Shown: one piece after another, positions 23,355 through 35,636 of the stretch
Position numbering within the stretch: the stretch's first letter is position 1
Layout: every line of letters begins with the position of its first letter
Assembly: GCA_963971425.1 (NCBI GenBank)
Contig: OZ020526.1
Span: 6,165,976-6,229,975 of the forward strand
Source of the DNA: Bryoerythrophyllum caledonicum
Taxonomy: Eukaryota > Streptophyta > Bryopsida > Pottiales > Pottiaceae
Direction of reading: 5' to 3'
Length of the DNA stretch: 64,000 nucleotides
Notes under the pieces: generated by a model
Database searches by the model: none
What the model was told of the DNA's origin: nothing
What the model saw: only the letters and a program-made list of their open reading frames with translations
Translations under genes and position numbers: made by a program

Positions 23355-24199
23355 CGCTCCCACCTCCGCAAGCAATGAGACACAGAATTACTCCTAGACA
23401 CCGGACTGAGAATTCACGCCTAAACCCTAAATCCAAAGCGCAGAAATGAATGATAAAGACGGAGGGCGGCTGCGAATTTAAAGGCGAGCATAGCAAACGT
23501 ACCTCTGTGAACTTCTCGCAGACTGATGCTTTGCGCCGCCTCATCGTGTATCACGCTGCACGCAGTCTGCAGACTGCACACTGTAGAGTCGCAGATGCTC
23601 GGTAAACCGCCGATGCAATCAAGCAAGGTTGAATCAGGAGTCCTGATTCGTAACACGACTGTGACGACTCACGAGTCACGGGTGACCACTGACGAAACAC
23701 TACACGCCGAATCACCGATCACTAAAAAAACACAGAGCGGTTGGGCCCTGGAGCACATTGGCGAATGAACAGAGCAGCTGAATGTGCTGAATGTGCGAAT
23801 GGAAACATTAGCTGAATGTGCGAATGGAGCACACTCGCGAATGTGCGAATGGAAACTTGGAAAGCGAGGCACTCAGAAGCAGGAAAGCTGCGGAGGAAAG
23901 CGAGGAACAAGAGGAACATGGAGCAAAAACGGCTGCGAGAGTGAATTTGGAGGGGCAGCTTCTGCGACAACCCTACAATTTTCCAATCTGGAAGTGGACA
24001 ACTTGTGGCACCGTTGGCCCTCCACTCCGCGCCACTCTGTCTCCCTCAGGACTCCTCTCAATCAGATCTGACTACAGTCACTACACTTCAATCGCATCAC
24101 TGGTCCCACCTCGGCTCATAACAGGTCTTTTCGCGCTCGTTGAGGCTCAGGTCCTACCTATACCCGCGGGTATGAGGCGATATTGATATTTGATTTTTT

Positions 24200-24879
24200 A
24201 CAATCCCTGTGTATCAATTCGCAGGGGTTTCGTCCGTGTAGCAAAAAAGCGAAAATTCGCACAAAACAACTTCACTGGACTAAACTTTGGATGTAGATTA
24301 TGGCTAGAGAATATGTTCATCACATTCGATCTCATGCATGTTTTTTGTGTGTTAGTGATGGTTGTGTTTTCAAATTTGTTATATATGGCGATATTCATTT
24401 ACAAGACATGTAAGGTGTCTCGTTTGAAATCTCATTTGAAACAATAATATGATGACGGACACGGAAAGAATACAATTGGATGGAAGGGGACGTCGTCAAA
24501 GCGTGCATGAACCCTAAACATGCAAAGTTTGAATCAAACTTTTAACTTTTCTATGCATCTAATTCAGGTGTAAATATTTAGAAGAATGTACATGACAATG
24601 TCATGGAAAACCTTATGAGAAACGATGTATTTCACCGATCCCTTGAAAAAACAAGTCTTCTCTTTATTGAAAATTTTAAAAATAGCATATCAACCCAAGT
24701 CAAACATTTTCACACATTGTCACTCATTGTCGAGCGAGGTACCAAAAGATCTTATGAATTTTCACATAAAACCTACATATCTTTGTATTTCTTACATTTT
24801 ATATTCTCTACATTAATATGTGGTGTAAACCTTCTTATTGACCATTCAGATTAGTAATTCAAAACACATGAAGTTCACA
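24200..24879. other. AT-rich, no gene recognised
   Basis: No supported gene. From 24600 on, the sequence is an inverted, diverged relative of 9870-10260 (shared AACCCAAGTCAAACATTTT and GTGTAAACCTTCTTATTGA). Confidence 0.5.
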
Positions 24880-25060
24880 AGAAAAAGAAGTTTGAATTGG
24901 CAAAGTTTGAACCTCCACTACTTCCATGGTTGTTTTGAATACGCTACACCTGTCCTCTACCTCAAGAAATTGTTGTCTAAGGAACTACCATCATGTTTAA
25001 GGTAGTGGATTTAGACCTTGCCTAGTTCAAAATTTTGACGCCAGGTAAAGTCAAAGTCTG
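24880..25060 (+). repeat. dispersed AT-rich repeat, copy 2
   Basis: Related to 9730-9870 (inverted), 25640-25790 and 33770-33960. It ends with a GGATTTAGACCTTGCCTAG line followed by GACGCCAGGTAAAGTCA, which reappears as CCAAGTGGAGTCAGAGTCTG near 33925. Confidence 0.55.
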
Positions 25061-25639
25061 CGGATCCACTAAACGCAGTGAAGACCCTAAACCATTTGCT
25101 TCACTTCACACACTATAATCTTTCAATATGTGCGGTCAAAGTTTCTGAAATTTTGTAAACATATTTTTTAATAAGTCTTAATTGAGTTCCAACGGTCACA
25201 ACTAGAAATCAAACTTTTGGTTTCCTTCTATGGTCATTGCACTAGAATCCAACAACTTTGAAATGTTTCCGGATCAAAACTGCCACGATATTTTTGGGGA
25301 TATAAGAGACATGTTGTATGAGTAGGGAGTCGGGCATGAGGAGGCGTTTCAAATGGGGGTAATTCCCATAAATGCTAAATTGTATTCAAGAAACATAACA
25401 TGGTTGAGGTTATGTATGATTTTGTGCCATGGGCACTATGATCTATCCAAAAAGTTCGAACCCAAATTCGTAAAATTTGATATACGTCTTCTCTACATAA
25501 AACCTAGAGATCATCATATTTTACACATTTTGCTTTTTCAACAACATGTACGGAACACATGAAAACCTTCCTAAACCTGGGTTTGGATTATCATTTGAAA
25601 TCTTATTCAGTTTACTAAAAAATAAAACATGGAATGGCA

Positions 25640-25790
25640 ATTTTTAAACTCCAGTATTTGCGCACTTGATTTGAATATGCTACAGTTCTTTTCTACCTCT
25701 AAAAATTGGTGTGTAGGGAAATCTCATCATAAGGTTGGATTAGGATATTTTGAGGTAATTTTAACAAAAATTCTGAAATACAAGAATTTT
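25640..25790 (+). repeat. dispersed AT-rich repeat, copy 3
   Basis: Carries the TTGAATATGCTACAGTTCTT and CTCTAAAAATTGGTGTGTAG landmarks shared with copies 2 and 4. Sequence from 25061 to 26030 otherwise shows nothing recognisable. Confidence 0.5.
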
Positions 25791-26034
25791 GAAATAGAAC
25801 ACATTGATAAGTTAAAAAATCGGAACTATGCCACAACCTAAACCATATAAAATTCAAAAAATGTCGCTCTTTGCATGACTATATGAAATAAGGTTTTTTT
25901 ACTTCTTGTGCCCAAATTATAAAGGCATGTAATACATATTAATCTAAGACTATTGCTATAGTCACTTCAAAATGTGCATGCTATCTAGTATAGTCTAATA
26001 ATGCCGAAAGGAATAAAGTAAAACCTATGTATTA

Positions 26035-27519
26035 CTAATACGTTGACCGATAATGCTCATGAGGCATGGGCCAATTGTATGTGTCGCTGAAGCGTGTAAT
26101 GATATGAAACAATCCTCCAGCGCTTTCTCGGTTTTCGTTGCAGACTCTCTCCATGTACATATGAAATGTATCTACAAATTCTTGATTTGAGAATACTACG
26201 GAACTCCGAGATTCCCGTTGCATATTCTCGTAGTCTATGGACATTGTCCGCCCGTTGATTCGTTGCGCTATTCGGGCCGTAGCGAACTCCTCCGAAGCCA
26301 TTGATAACTTCGGAATCATTTGCACATCCGCATCTGGTTTGTGCAAGTACGCAACCCGCGGATCGACCCACCATCGCCTTCGCAGAGTCTCGGCCATGTC
26401 TTCACGCTTTGTGAACGTATAAAGAGACTGCATTGGTTCGTTAACCTTCGTGGTCATGCCCCAATCGCATACTCCAATATACACTCGCGATTCATCTGGA
26501 GGGAAGTGGAGGAGGATATTGTCTGGAGACAAGTCATTGTGGAGATTGTTGCTCTTGTGGACCTCGTTCATGATGCGCAACAACGCCTACGCAAGCTCGG
26601 TCCGTTTTTTGCGAAAACGAACCAACTGTTGAACTCGAATAATCTCATCATCGGGGAATCTCCCATAGTTCAAATGTGTGATGACATCGTCACCAAACTC
26701 GATATCCCGGTTCAACATCTCTCGAACTGTCCCGCCATTCCACCAATACGCATAGCCTTCGTACTTGTCCGGATGAATGGCCACGAAACGGATGACACCC
26801 GGATGTGGAATCCTCACCGCCATCGACTCATTCTGATGCTCAACTTTTGCCAAATCCGGCCGTGTCTCCGATTGGTTGGACAACTTGGCGGCAAATTCCC
26901 AGAATGGTTCAATGCCCGGAGCACCCTCAATGCGGACTTTGCAAATGGTGGCGTATCCACCTCTCCTGTTCGCATTGTCCATTCGTATAACCGCGGCTGT
27001 TGGCGGAATGGCAATGAGATGAGCTTTACGCAACAGGTCTTCTTGGTGCCCCTCTATCGAATTCCACCATCCCACGGAGCCACGCCGGTTTCGATTCTTG
27101 GCGAATGGCTTCATCTGGGCCACGAACAAATCCGCCTTCAACAGCACGTCGTTGAAAACTTCATCCGCTGCGCGATTGAACCTCCCAAACTTGGTCAACA
27201 AGTTCTTGGCATTCCAGAGTGAATCGTGCACTCTGGCATCCAAGAACTTCCAAAACCCGCGCTTCTGGGTCTCCGTATACCACATCGGGGCTTGAAGCGC
27301 GTCCATCATGTGCTGCCGCATGTCCGTCCGGAACTTCTCGGGGCCTTCATCTCTATATCTGACGTACTTGCTCTCCAATAATCGAATAGAATTTTCCTCA
27401 TAGAATCTGACGGTCAGTTCTATGAGGAAATTCTTGCAAGCCTCAGATGGAACGTCGTGGATTGGATGAAGCTTCACTCCGAAGTCCGCAACCTTCTGCT
27501 TCTTCTTGTCCTTCGGCAT
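26035..27519 (-). pseudogene. protein-kinase-like gene with one in-frame stop
   Basis: Start chosen at ATG 27519 (MPKDKKKQKV). An upstream ATG at 27612 lies in the A-rich leader. One frame of 495 codons is interrupted only by TAG at 26587-26589. Kinase landmarks, numbered from 27519: a Gly-rich loop-like GGYATICKV (187-195), FAAKLS with the probable ATP Lys (212), a YWWNGGTVREML hinge (258-269), the catalytic loop HNDLSPDNILL (327-337) and DWG in place of DFG (352-354). The first 180 residues are a helical domain I do not recognise. HNDL-type loops occur in divergent plant and protist kinases with unknown substrates. The stop sits just before the catalytic loop and could come from CAG. It is preceded by a TATA box (28001-28007, minus strand) within a CGGACGGCC block. 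It may belong to a mobile gene family. Confidence 0.6.
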
Positions 27520-27544
27520 CTTCTTGATCCCGCCGCCGTTCGAA

Positions 27545-27850
27545 GTTTCAATAAAAAACTTTTTAGAAGAAGTTTTTAAAAAAACTTCAGGAAAAAAACT
27601 AGATGGGAACAAGTTCTAAAAAAAACTAAGAAAAAAAACTTCTTACAACAAGTTTTTAAAAAAAGTTCAAGAAAAAAACTAGTTTGGAACAAATTTAAAA
27701 AAAAAACCTATAAGAAAAAACTTCTAAGAGCAAGTTTTAAAAAAAACTTGAAGAGAAAAACTAGTTTGGAACAAGTTCTATAAAAAAACTATGAAAAAAG
27801 CATTTTACGAACAAGTTTTTAAAAAAACTTTAAAAAAACCGCAAAAACTC
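27545..27850. repeat. A-rich degenerate tandem repeat
   Basis: About five to six imperfect units of a 50-60 bp pattern containing GAACAAGTT, AAAAAAACTT and AAAACTAG. It forms the presumed leader between the TATA box and the kinase-like start codon. Confidence 0.7.
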
Positions 27851-27989
27851 CCCCCCAAATGTGAATCACTTTCTCCCTCCCAAAGATGAGGAGCCAATGG
27901 ATGGAAAAATGCCAGCCAAAGCCACTCTGCATCCACTCAAAAATATATTTCAATTTTCGAGAGGGGAAGGAAAAAGTGAGAGAGAGGTT

Positions 27990-28300
27990 GGCGGACGGTC
28001 TTTTATAGGGTGGCGGACGGCCATGAGGCCGACCGCCACCGCGGCCGTCCGATCGGACGGCCGATGGACCGGTCGCACGGCCGTCCGCGGATCGGACGGC
28101 CGTCCGCCGGATCGGTCGGCCCTAAAGCCGTCGGCCTAATCGAACGGCCGTCGTGCGCCCCCGCGATCAAATCGGGGCCGTACGATCTGTCCATCGGCCG
28201 TCCGATCACGCGGACGGCCGAAGTGCCGTCCGATCTCTCCGACGGCGGGGTCCGGTCGGACGACTCGACGGATTTCGACGGCTGAGATCTCGCCGCGTCG
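27990..28300 (-). promoter_or_regulatory. CGGACGGCC-repeat block with TATA box
   Basis: Dense CGGACGGCCG/CGATCGGACGG words. On the minus strand the block ends CCACCCTATAAAAGACCG (TATA at 28001-28007) and points at the kinase-like gene. Same word set and layout as 13680-13930. Confidence 0.55.
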
Positions 28301-28439
28301 CACTTCGTCGAATCTGACGGTCCAGAAAACTTACTACGGCCTTCGGTAAATGCATTTACCCCCCCCCCCGGACGTTGCGTCCGACGTGACGTCAGAACGT
28401 CCTCGTCCTAGGACGCCCTAGGACGCTCTAAGACCCCCA

Positions 28440-30335
28440 ATGACGTCGGATTGGTAACACTGCTGGAGTCCCAATCCGGACATCCGAGCACTTCCGGTGA
28501 CACCTGGAGACTTCCAACTGCAGCCAGCCCGGAGTCCCAACCTGGCCATCCGATCATTTCTGGCGACACCCGGAGATCAGGAGGCTTCCATCTGAAGTCA
28601 ACCTAGAGACCTTTCAGCTGCAGCCAGCCAAGAGTCCTAACCCGGCCATCCGATTATTTCAAGTGACACTCGACGACCCGGAGGCTTCCAGCTGCAACGA
28701 GCCCGGAGTCCGAACCCGGCCATCTGATCACTTCTAGTGACACCCGGCGACCCGGAGACTTCAAGCTGCAGCCAGCCCAGAGTCCTAACCCGGCCATCCG
28801 ATTATTTCTAGTGACACTCGGCGACCCGGAGGCTTCTAGCTGCAGCCAGCCCAGAGTCCCAACCCGGCCATCCGATTATTTCAAGTGACACCCGGCGACC
28901 CGGAGGCTTCCAACTGCAGTCAGCCCGGAGTCCCAACCCGGCCATCCGATTATTTCTAGTGACACCCGGCGACCCGGAGGCTTTCAGCTGCAGCCAGCCC
29001 GGAGTCCCAGCCCGGCCATCCGATTATTTCAAGTGACACCCGGCGACCCGGAGGCTTCCAGCTGCAGCCAGCCTGGAGTTCTAACTCGGCCATCCGATCA
29101 CTTCCAGTGACACTCGGCGACCCAGAGGCTTCTAGCTGCAGCCAGCCCAGAGTCCCAACCCGGCCATCCGATTATTTCTAGTGACACCCGGCGACTCGGA
29201 GGCTTCTAGCTGCAGCCAGCCCGGAGTTCCAACCCGGCCATATGATCACTTCTAGTGACACTCGGCGACCCGGAGGCTTTCAGCTGCAGCCAGCCCGGAG
29301 TCCCAATCCAGCCATCTGATCACTTCTAGTGACACTCGACGACCCAGAGGCTTCAAGCTGCAGCCAGCCCGGAGTCCTAACCCGGCCATCCGATTATTTC
29401 AAGTGACACTCGGCGACCCGGAGGCTTCTAGCTCCAGCCAGCCCGGAGTCCCAACCCGGCCATGTAATCCCCTCTAGTGACACCCGGCGACCTGGAGGCT
29501 TCTAGCTACAGCCAGCCCAGAGTCCCAACCTGGCCATCCGATTATTTCAAGTAACACCCGGCGACCCGGAGGCTTCCAGCTGCAGCCAGCCCGGAGTCCC
29601 AACCCGGCCATCCGATTATTTCAAGTGACACCCGGCGACCCGGAGGCTTCCAGCTGTAGCCAGCCCGGAGTTCTAACTCGGCCATCCGATCACTTCCAGT
29701 GACACTCGACGACCCAGGGGCTTCTAGCTGCAGCCAGCCCGGAGTCCCATCCCGGCCATCCGATTATTTCTAGTGACACCCGGCGACCCGGAGGCTTTCA
29801 GCTGCAGCCAGCCCGGAGTCCCAATCCAGCCATCTCATTATTTCTAGTGACACCCGGAGACCAAGAGACCTCCCAGCTGAAATCAACTCGGAGTCCCAAC
29901 CCGGAGATCCGAACACTTCTGGTGACACCCGGAGACCTTCCAGCTGACGTCAACCCGGAGTCTCAACCCGGACATCCAAGCACTTCCGGTGACACCCGGA
30001 GGGCTTCCAGCTGCCGCCAACCCGGAGTCCCAACCCGGACATACAATCATTTCCAATGACATCCGGAGACCTAGACGCCTTTCAGCTGCAGTCCACCCGG
30101 AGTTCCAACTTGGACATCCGATCACTTCCGGTGACACCCGGAGACCCGGCGACACTCGAAGGTCGGAGGCCTTCAAGCTCCAACTCAACCCGGAGGTTCC
30201 AGACCGGATACCCGAACATGTTCCATGAACACTGGAGACCCGGCAGTCTTCCAACTGCAGTCAACACCGGCGTACCACCCGGACCAGGGGACTGTTCCAC
30301 TCTAGAAGGGGGATGGTGCACCTGGACCAGGTAAG
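28440..30335. repeat. 74-bp minisatellite, 17 units in strict register, with diverged edges
   Basis: The landmark (G/A)GAGTCC recurs at 28631, 28705, 28779, 28853, 28927, 29001 and so on to 29815, exactly 16 intervals of 74 bp. The unit includes AACCCGGCCATCCGATTATT, AGTGACACCCGGCGACC and CTTCCAGCTGCAGCCAGCCC. Before 28560 and after 29850, units are longer and less regular. It adjoins the LTR-element remnant and may be its internal spacer. Confidence 0.9.
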
Positions 30336-30339
30336 TTTC

Positions 30340-31741
30340 CGGAAACACATCTTTCAAGTTAAAAACTAAAAATTAAAAAAGAAATACAAAGGGGAGGAAA
30401 AATATTTAAAATTTAAATTTTTTTTTAAAAAAAAGATTAAAAGATGTTATGTCAGGAGGTAATAATTGCAAAGGAAAATTCCAGCTACAATATGCGGACA
30501 CTACTCACTAGGCAACGCCTGGACTAGAAGAATGCACTGCTAACCCGAAAGGAGGAAAGACAATGATTGGTTGGCGGGATTGCATGACCAGGGCAGTATA
30601 TCGGCACCTGGAAAGGGAGGACCACAGGAGGGACGGAGGACAAAGGAGATCCCCGATCACTACCCGGCCACCCAGGGAAGACCGGATACTGAAGTGCTGG
30701 CAAGACAACCCGACTAGGCCAACACCGGAAGTTAGTCACCGGAAGCAGAAGATAATTCACTCAGCATGGACGGAGACCAGGGTGGAGGACGTCTAGAAGA
30801 TGTAGGGAGTCAATTCCAGCAACCGCGTACAACCCGGCTAGTATTACGGCTAGATAAATTGGAGGTTCACACGGTCATGGGCAGACCACATATTAACTCC
30901 GAGGTGAAGCTTGGAAGTTGATGTCAAGGCGGAGATTTTGGGACTTGGACAGGATATCGGCACCCGGACGGACTGAGAAGAGATGGAGGACGAAGAGATC
31001 CACGATCTTTACCCGACCACGGAGATGGCTTGATAACTGGAGCAGCTGGCGAGAAAACACGCTGGGGGCATACTCGAAGGCAACACCAGAGGGAGTCATA
31101 GATGCCCTTCAACAAAAAAAAAAAAAAAAAAAAAAAAAAAACATTGGAAGACCGATGTAGTTTAGAAAGGGGATAATGTTAAGCGGAGAACTAGGATTAG
31201 CGGACCCGAGTAGTGTTTTTCTATTTTTTGAAGCCGGTTGAGTTTTTGGGCTCTCCAATGGATGAATCTGGCCTGGCGGATGATTTCCGTCCTGGATAGT
31301 GTTTCATCCACTGGGCTGGCCGGATGAAACCTGGCGAGGCAGATGATTTCCGTCCTGACCAATTTCATCCGCCAGTTGGATGAATCTAGGCAGTTGGATG
31401 ACTTCCATCCAACCTAGTGTTCATCCGCCGGATGACTTCCATTAGGGTTTGGTGCACATGGAGGGGGAGCTTGGAGCTCTCTCTCTCTCTCTCTCTCACT
31501 CTTACACATTTTTGCAACTTAGAGCTAGAGCTTAGACAATTAGGGTTTGAGGAGTTGTAGAGGTTTGAGGTCACATTGAGTTGGAAGGACTTTGCCATGT
31601 ACAAACTATGAACTAGCCAATAAAATCCGACGTGATTTGAGGTTTTCCAAGGTGTTTTGAGCAAATCAGGGTTTCTTAGGGTTTTTAAGGATTTCTAGGG
31701 TTTATGTGAAAGTGAGTTTGTAGGTCAATCTCCCTTTAACA
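30340..31741 (+). mobile_element. LTR-retroelement remnant: internal 3' part plus LTR
   Basis: The LTR runs 31177-31741 (TGTTAAGCGG...CCTTTAACA). It shares ends and the GGATGAA cluster with the solo LTR at 4771-5679. The purine-rich AGAAAGGGGATAA just before it looks like a polypurine tract, so this would be a 3' LTR with internal sequence to its left. The internal part contains a diverged duplication (about 30590-30710 and 30930-31060) and a 30-base A run (31111-31140), with no recognisable gag or pol. No 5' LTR was found and no target duplication fits. An old, heavily decayed copy. Confidence 0.6.
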
Positions 31742-32040
31742 AGGGGGTAAACTAAAGAAGGAAGAAGTTAGACAAAGGCCCAAACAAAAATAATAGATTT
31801 AGGAATTCATTAAATATATATTCTTCTTGTGCTGAAGATGACACTACAATAGAAATTAAATCTTGGAAACAACCCATGAATGCATTTGATCTGCCACCAT
31901 AAAAAAAAGGAGACCACATACATTCCCGGCCCAGATCCAAAATAAAAGGCTAAAATAATCCGTAAAGGACGTTTTGCCCTTTTGGGAGACTTTTGCCATT
32001 TTGGACAAGTTCCAAAAATATCACTTTTGATCACGTTTTT

Positions 32041-32955
32041 TTAACCCCTAAAGGACCATTTGTACTTGTGGAGTACAGATCAATTTTGGGCAGGTTCCTC
32101 AAAATAACTTATTTAAATTTTAAGTGAGAATACAAATATGGGTTATCTTTGCAAGGGGGTTTTTTTTTTTTTTTGGACTTACAGGGGAAAATTTATGGTG
32201 CTTCAAACATAAGAAGCATGTTCCTTTTGGCAGCTAGGCAGTGTACTGTAGAGATGAATAGTGATATTGTAGAGTTGACAATTGCACTTTTTTGAGGCGG
32301 GTAGTAGTGAGGAAAAGTTCTTGGCAACCTTCATTGTCTTCACTGATAAACGCATAGAAATTAAGGACTTTACTTTCTTTGAAATATATGATTTCCTATT
32401 TTTAGAATAAATCATGATAATTCTATTTGATTGAAATATAAATTATGGATTTTTGTTCCAACGATTATTGAAATATAAATTATGGATTTTCTTTCCAACC
32501 ATTATTTTTCTAATAAAAAAATAAAATTGTTTTCCTAAGTAAAGGGTCCCTTTCTATACCCCTAGTCATTGCAAGTCTATTTTTCTATTTGTAAACACCT
32601 CCATTACTTGTGATTTTTGGCTCGCAATGACCTAACACAAGGTAGAACATAGAGCCATTGAGCTTATGCAATGTGTAGTGGAAAAACATGCCATTATCTT
32701 GAGTCATAGTACGCTCGTTCTCTTCGGGCACAATGGAAAATAACAATTTTGCACTCTTCAAATACATGTATCTTACAATCCATATGGTCAACTTTTACAA
32801 AAAAAATTGGGTGTCTTCTTTGAGTAGTTAGCTTGACTATCCTACGGTTTAAAATAATAAAAGGATGTTTTAATTAGTCTAATGATATCTCATGTCAAGT
32901 TAACAATTTTGGGGTGGTTTTGGTAAAGTAGAAGGCCTGGTCCTGTAGGGGTTAA
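32041..32955. mobile_element. TTAA-flanked MITE (piggyBac-like), 915 bp
   Basis: The left end is TTAACCCCTAAAGGACCA; the right end is TGGTCCTGTAGGGGTTAA, a terminal inverted repeat of about 14 bp with one mismatch plus TTAA. The interior is AT-rich and non-coding. The subterminal TTGGGCAGGTTCCT is shared with 14013-14221 and 37475-38407. Confidence 0.7.
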
Positions 32956-33769
32956 AGAGGCAACGAGGTTGAATCAATTTATAAATAAAGAATAATACCA
33001 TATTGAGTACAATTTATTGGATTTAAAAAAAAAAGACGGCTTTAAAACTTTTACTACAACCTTAAAAAACCTTGAGATTTTTTTACTAAATAAATAATAT
33101 AATTTTCTTTCATATTGTCAGAAACAAATTCTTGTCTTTAGTGTGAAGATTCTATATTAAGGCAATCCAAAAGTTTTCACACATATTAGAGTTTTTCTAA
33201 AATTAGTCAGCATAGTAACCTACCTTTTCGCCCTAGATCCACAATTTGATTGATTCCCTGGACATAAGGAGCTCAAATTGAGGAACCGAAAAGGTTGGGT
33301 TACTAGATGATGTCTGGCTCAATTTAGGCTAGAATTCACCATGCTCCATATATGTTACTATGCTCCATGCACCATTCAAGTGTATTTCATGGAGCCTAGG
33401 TGGAGCTATAGTACTATTCAAGGAATGCAGCCTATGGAGTAGGAAATACGCACGATGAGATTTCTCACCCTACAAATAATTTTATTTATAAATCTCACCC
33501 TATTTTTGTGATAAAAAAGGACACGAGGTCCTCCAAAGATGTTGCAGCACGTCTTTTTGGCTGACACAAGGTGGCCACCCTCTAAAAATCAGACTTTCAG
33601 GAAAACTCTTAGATTGGGTAGGATATCAATATTTTTTTTCTACATGAAGAATTGAAATTTGAGTGAGTTATATTTAGTTTATTTTTATTATCACATGATG
33701 TGGTATGACCCTCCTTTTTGATGGTTTGGACTCTCATTCAACAACAAATTCAATTTACAATAAATTTAA
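32956..33769. other. AT-rich, no gene recognised
   Basis: No coding frames of interest. Short repeated CATGGAGC/CTATGGAG words at 33340-33440. Confidence 0.5.
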
Positions 33770-33960
33770 AATGTATGTTTGCACTTCTTGTACCATTGCT
33801 TGTTAGTACACAATTGTTTTGGATATGCTATACCCATCCTCAACTTCTAAAAATCATGTAGCTGAAACTATATTAAAAGTGATGGTATAAAATTCAGACC
33901 TTGTGCAGTACAAATTTTCCATACCAAGTGGAGTCAGAGTCTGCTCATGAACTCAACACA
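33770..33960 (+). repeat. dispersed AT-rich repeat, copy 4
   Basis: Shares TTTGGATATGCTATACCCATC, CTCAACTTCTAAAAATCATG and CAGACCTTGTGCAGTACAAA landmarks with copies 1-3 (each given here with small differences among copies). Confidence 0.5.
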
Positions 33961-34439
33961 AGGAAGAAAAATAACTCTTTTCCTCATTCAAAAATCCTAC
34001 AAGCACAACCGCACCACTTATAAGAACCGCCATGCCACTAGGCAAAAATGTGAATTGATGTTGTTGAACCTCTTCACCACAAAGTTCATTTCCACACCAA
34101 AGGATGTTAGGACGACAAAACTTGGCCAATTCAAGGGAGGTTGCCGTGGAGATTGTAGACATGCTGACTGCAGCATAGACCAACGCCGTTGACTCCGGTA
34201 GAGATGGTCAGAGCTTGAGAGAATAGGGAACTCACAGCACTTCGACACAAGACACCTGCAATATCAATCGGGACGGGCTCCCATGGTTACAGTGCCGGCA
34301 GTAGCGGCAACAACGTGGCCGGCCCAACACTATAGTCCTCAAAGTGACCGACATCATCCCCAATGGTGTGGGTGCTCTAATCTTTCAATCCATGAGCCGG
34401 ACCTGCTCCAAATACACCCAGGATCGACCCGGTTTTGGC

Positions 34440-34461
34440 TCCCCTGGCCTTTAAGGGTTAA
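34440..34461 (-). mobile_element. single TTAA-type element end
   Basis: GGCCTTTAAGGGTTAA is the right-end form of the TTAACCCTTAAA terminus. No matching left end was found within the preceding kilobases, so the element is incomplete or rearranged. Confidence 0.4.
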
Positions 34462-34569
34462 TGACTTTCTTTTTGCAAAGTGATGTCACGAATCTAGATT
34501 AAGATCTTAAGTTGAAAATGGATCAAAACTTCATTTCTTTCTTATTCACTCTTTACACCAAAAAGGACA

Positions 34570-34665
34570 GTTTGAAGTACTCTTTTCGTTCCTTCTCCTT
34601 TTCGATCCTTTCCTTTTCGTTCCTTCTCCTTTTCGATCCTTTCCTTTTCGTTCCTTGTCCTTTTG
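34570..34665. repeat. pyrimidine-rich tandem repeat
   Basis: Two to three copies of a unit of about 36 bp made of TTTTCGTTCCTTCTCC and TTTTCGATCCTTTCC. Confidence 0.75.
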
Positions 34666-35120
34666 TCAGACAGAACATGCTCCTTTCTTCCCCCTTTCCT
34701 GGAACATGCAGTCTTTTACATGCAGTCATTCTAATAAAAAATGAATAAATAGAAGCGAATTAAACACAGAACAAAAAGTAAGAAAACAAACAGACAAAAA
34801 TAATTCAATGAAGAACAACAGAGAAACAGAAAAAAAACAAATAATAAAAAAGAGGTAGAAATTTCCAACAGCCTGCAAAGAGAATGGCATGCGACGGCGC
34901 GTGGCGCTGAGAATCTGCACTTGCAGCTCCGTGTCACACTACAACGAACCCGCGGGATTCACACCAATCTCTCCCAACCTGCATCGCACTTATTTCACCC
35001 CAGCAATGAGTCACCTACCATCTCATTGCTCCGAGCTACTTAAAATAAAAACACAACATAAAACAGAAGTACATCCGAAATGAATATTGAAACAGTGTAA
35101 CTTAAAAGGTGGTAGCAACT

Positions 35121-35462
35121 TCATGAAGCCTTGGCAGCATCGCTCCTCGCAGCGGGCTCGGCAGTAAACGGTGAAGTTACAGTTGGAAGCGGGAAGCTGA
35201 AGTGGTCGCTGCCTGAGCCAGCTGGTCCAGCGTGGGCAAGCATTTCCCCCGTTGCTCCGAATCGGGAACATTTCCCCTGGACTGCGCGTGCGGCGGCGAC
35301 CCTGGTGCAAGTTGCAGTGGCCGCTCGCCATGCGCATCGCCATGCTGAAAGTGGCACCTGCAGGAGTGACACCTGGGGACGCCGGACCTCCTTTTCGCCT
35401 GCTTTTTCTAGTACTCTGTACTCGCCGGCGTGCAGCACCCGGGCCGGAAAAATGAATGTCAT
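35121..35462 (-). CDS. possible GC-rich coding island, unrecognised
   Basis: GC content rises well above the flanks between about 35120 and 35470. A 113-codon minus-strand frame (MTFIFPARVL... to a TGA at 35121) has plausible composition, ending in a Pro/Ser/Ala-rich tail. A plus-strand frame of similar length (35131-35466) competes, and neither has a recognisable domain. It could be a terminal exon or another captured host fragment. I rate it weakly. Confidence 0.2.
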   Translation of the reverse strand: MTFIFPARVLHAGEYRVLEKAGEKEVRRPQVSLLQVPLSAWRCAWRAATATCTRVAAARAVQGKCSRFGATGEMLAHAGPAGSGSDHFSFPLPTVTSPFTAEPAARSDAAKAS

Positions 35463-35636
35463 CTAGAAGGCGCGCTTCGCTTTCTACTATTTCGCAGGGA
35501 CACATTGAGGGCCACTTCTTTACCTCGAGCAGAAGATCACTATCTTCATGATGACCAAAAGTGTTTAGAAGAAGAACTCTGGTCTCCGAAGACTTTAGTG
35601 TTTGTTCGATCTCTTCACTAAGAATATGGCGATCGC

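Noticed and set aside
14383-26589. Reassigned genetic code in which TAG is sense
   Set aside because: VTI1, the TPR gene, the LQY1-like tail and both transposon genes end at TAG in the expected place, so TAG is a normal stop here.
29847-30357. Frames across the minisatellite edge
   Set aside because: Created by the repeat unit; they carry no independent coding signal.
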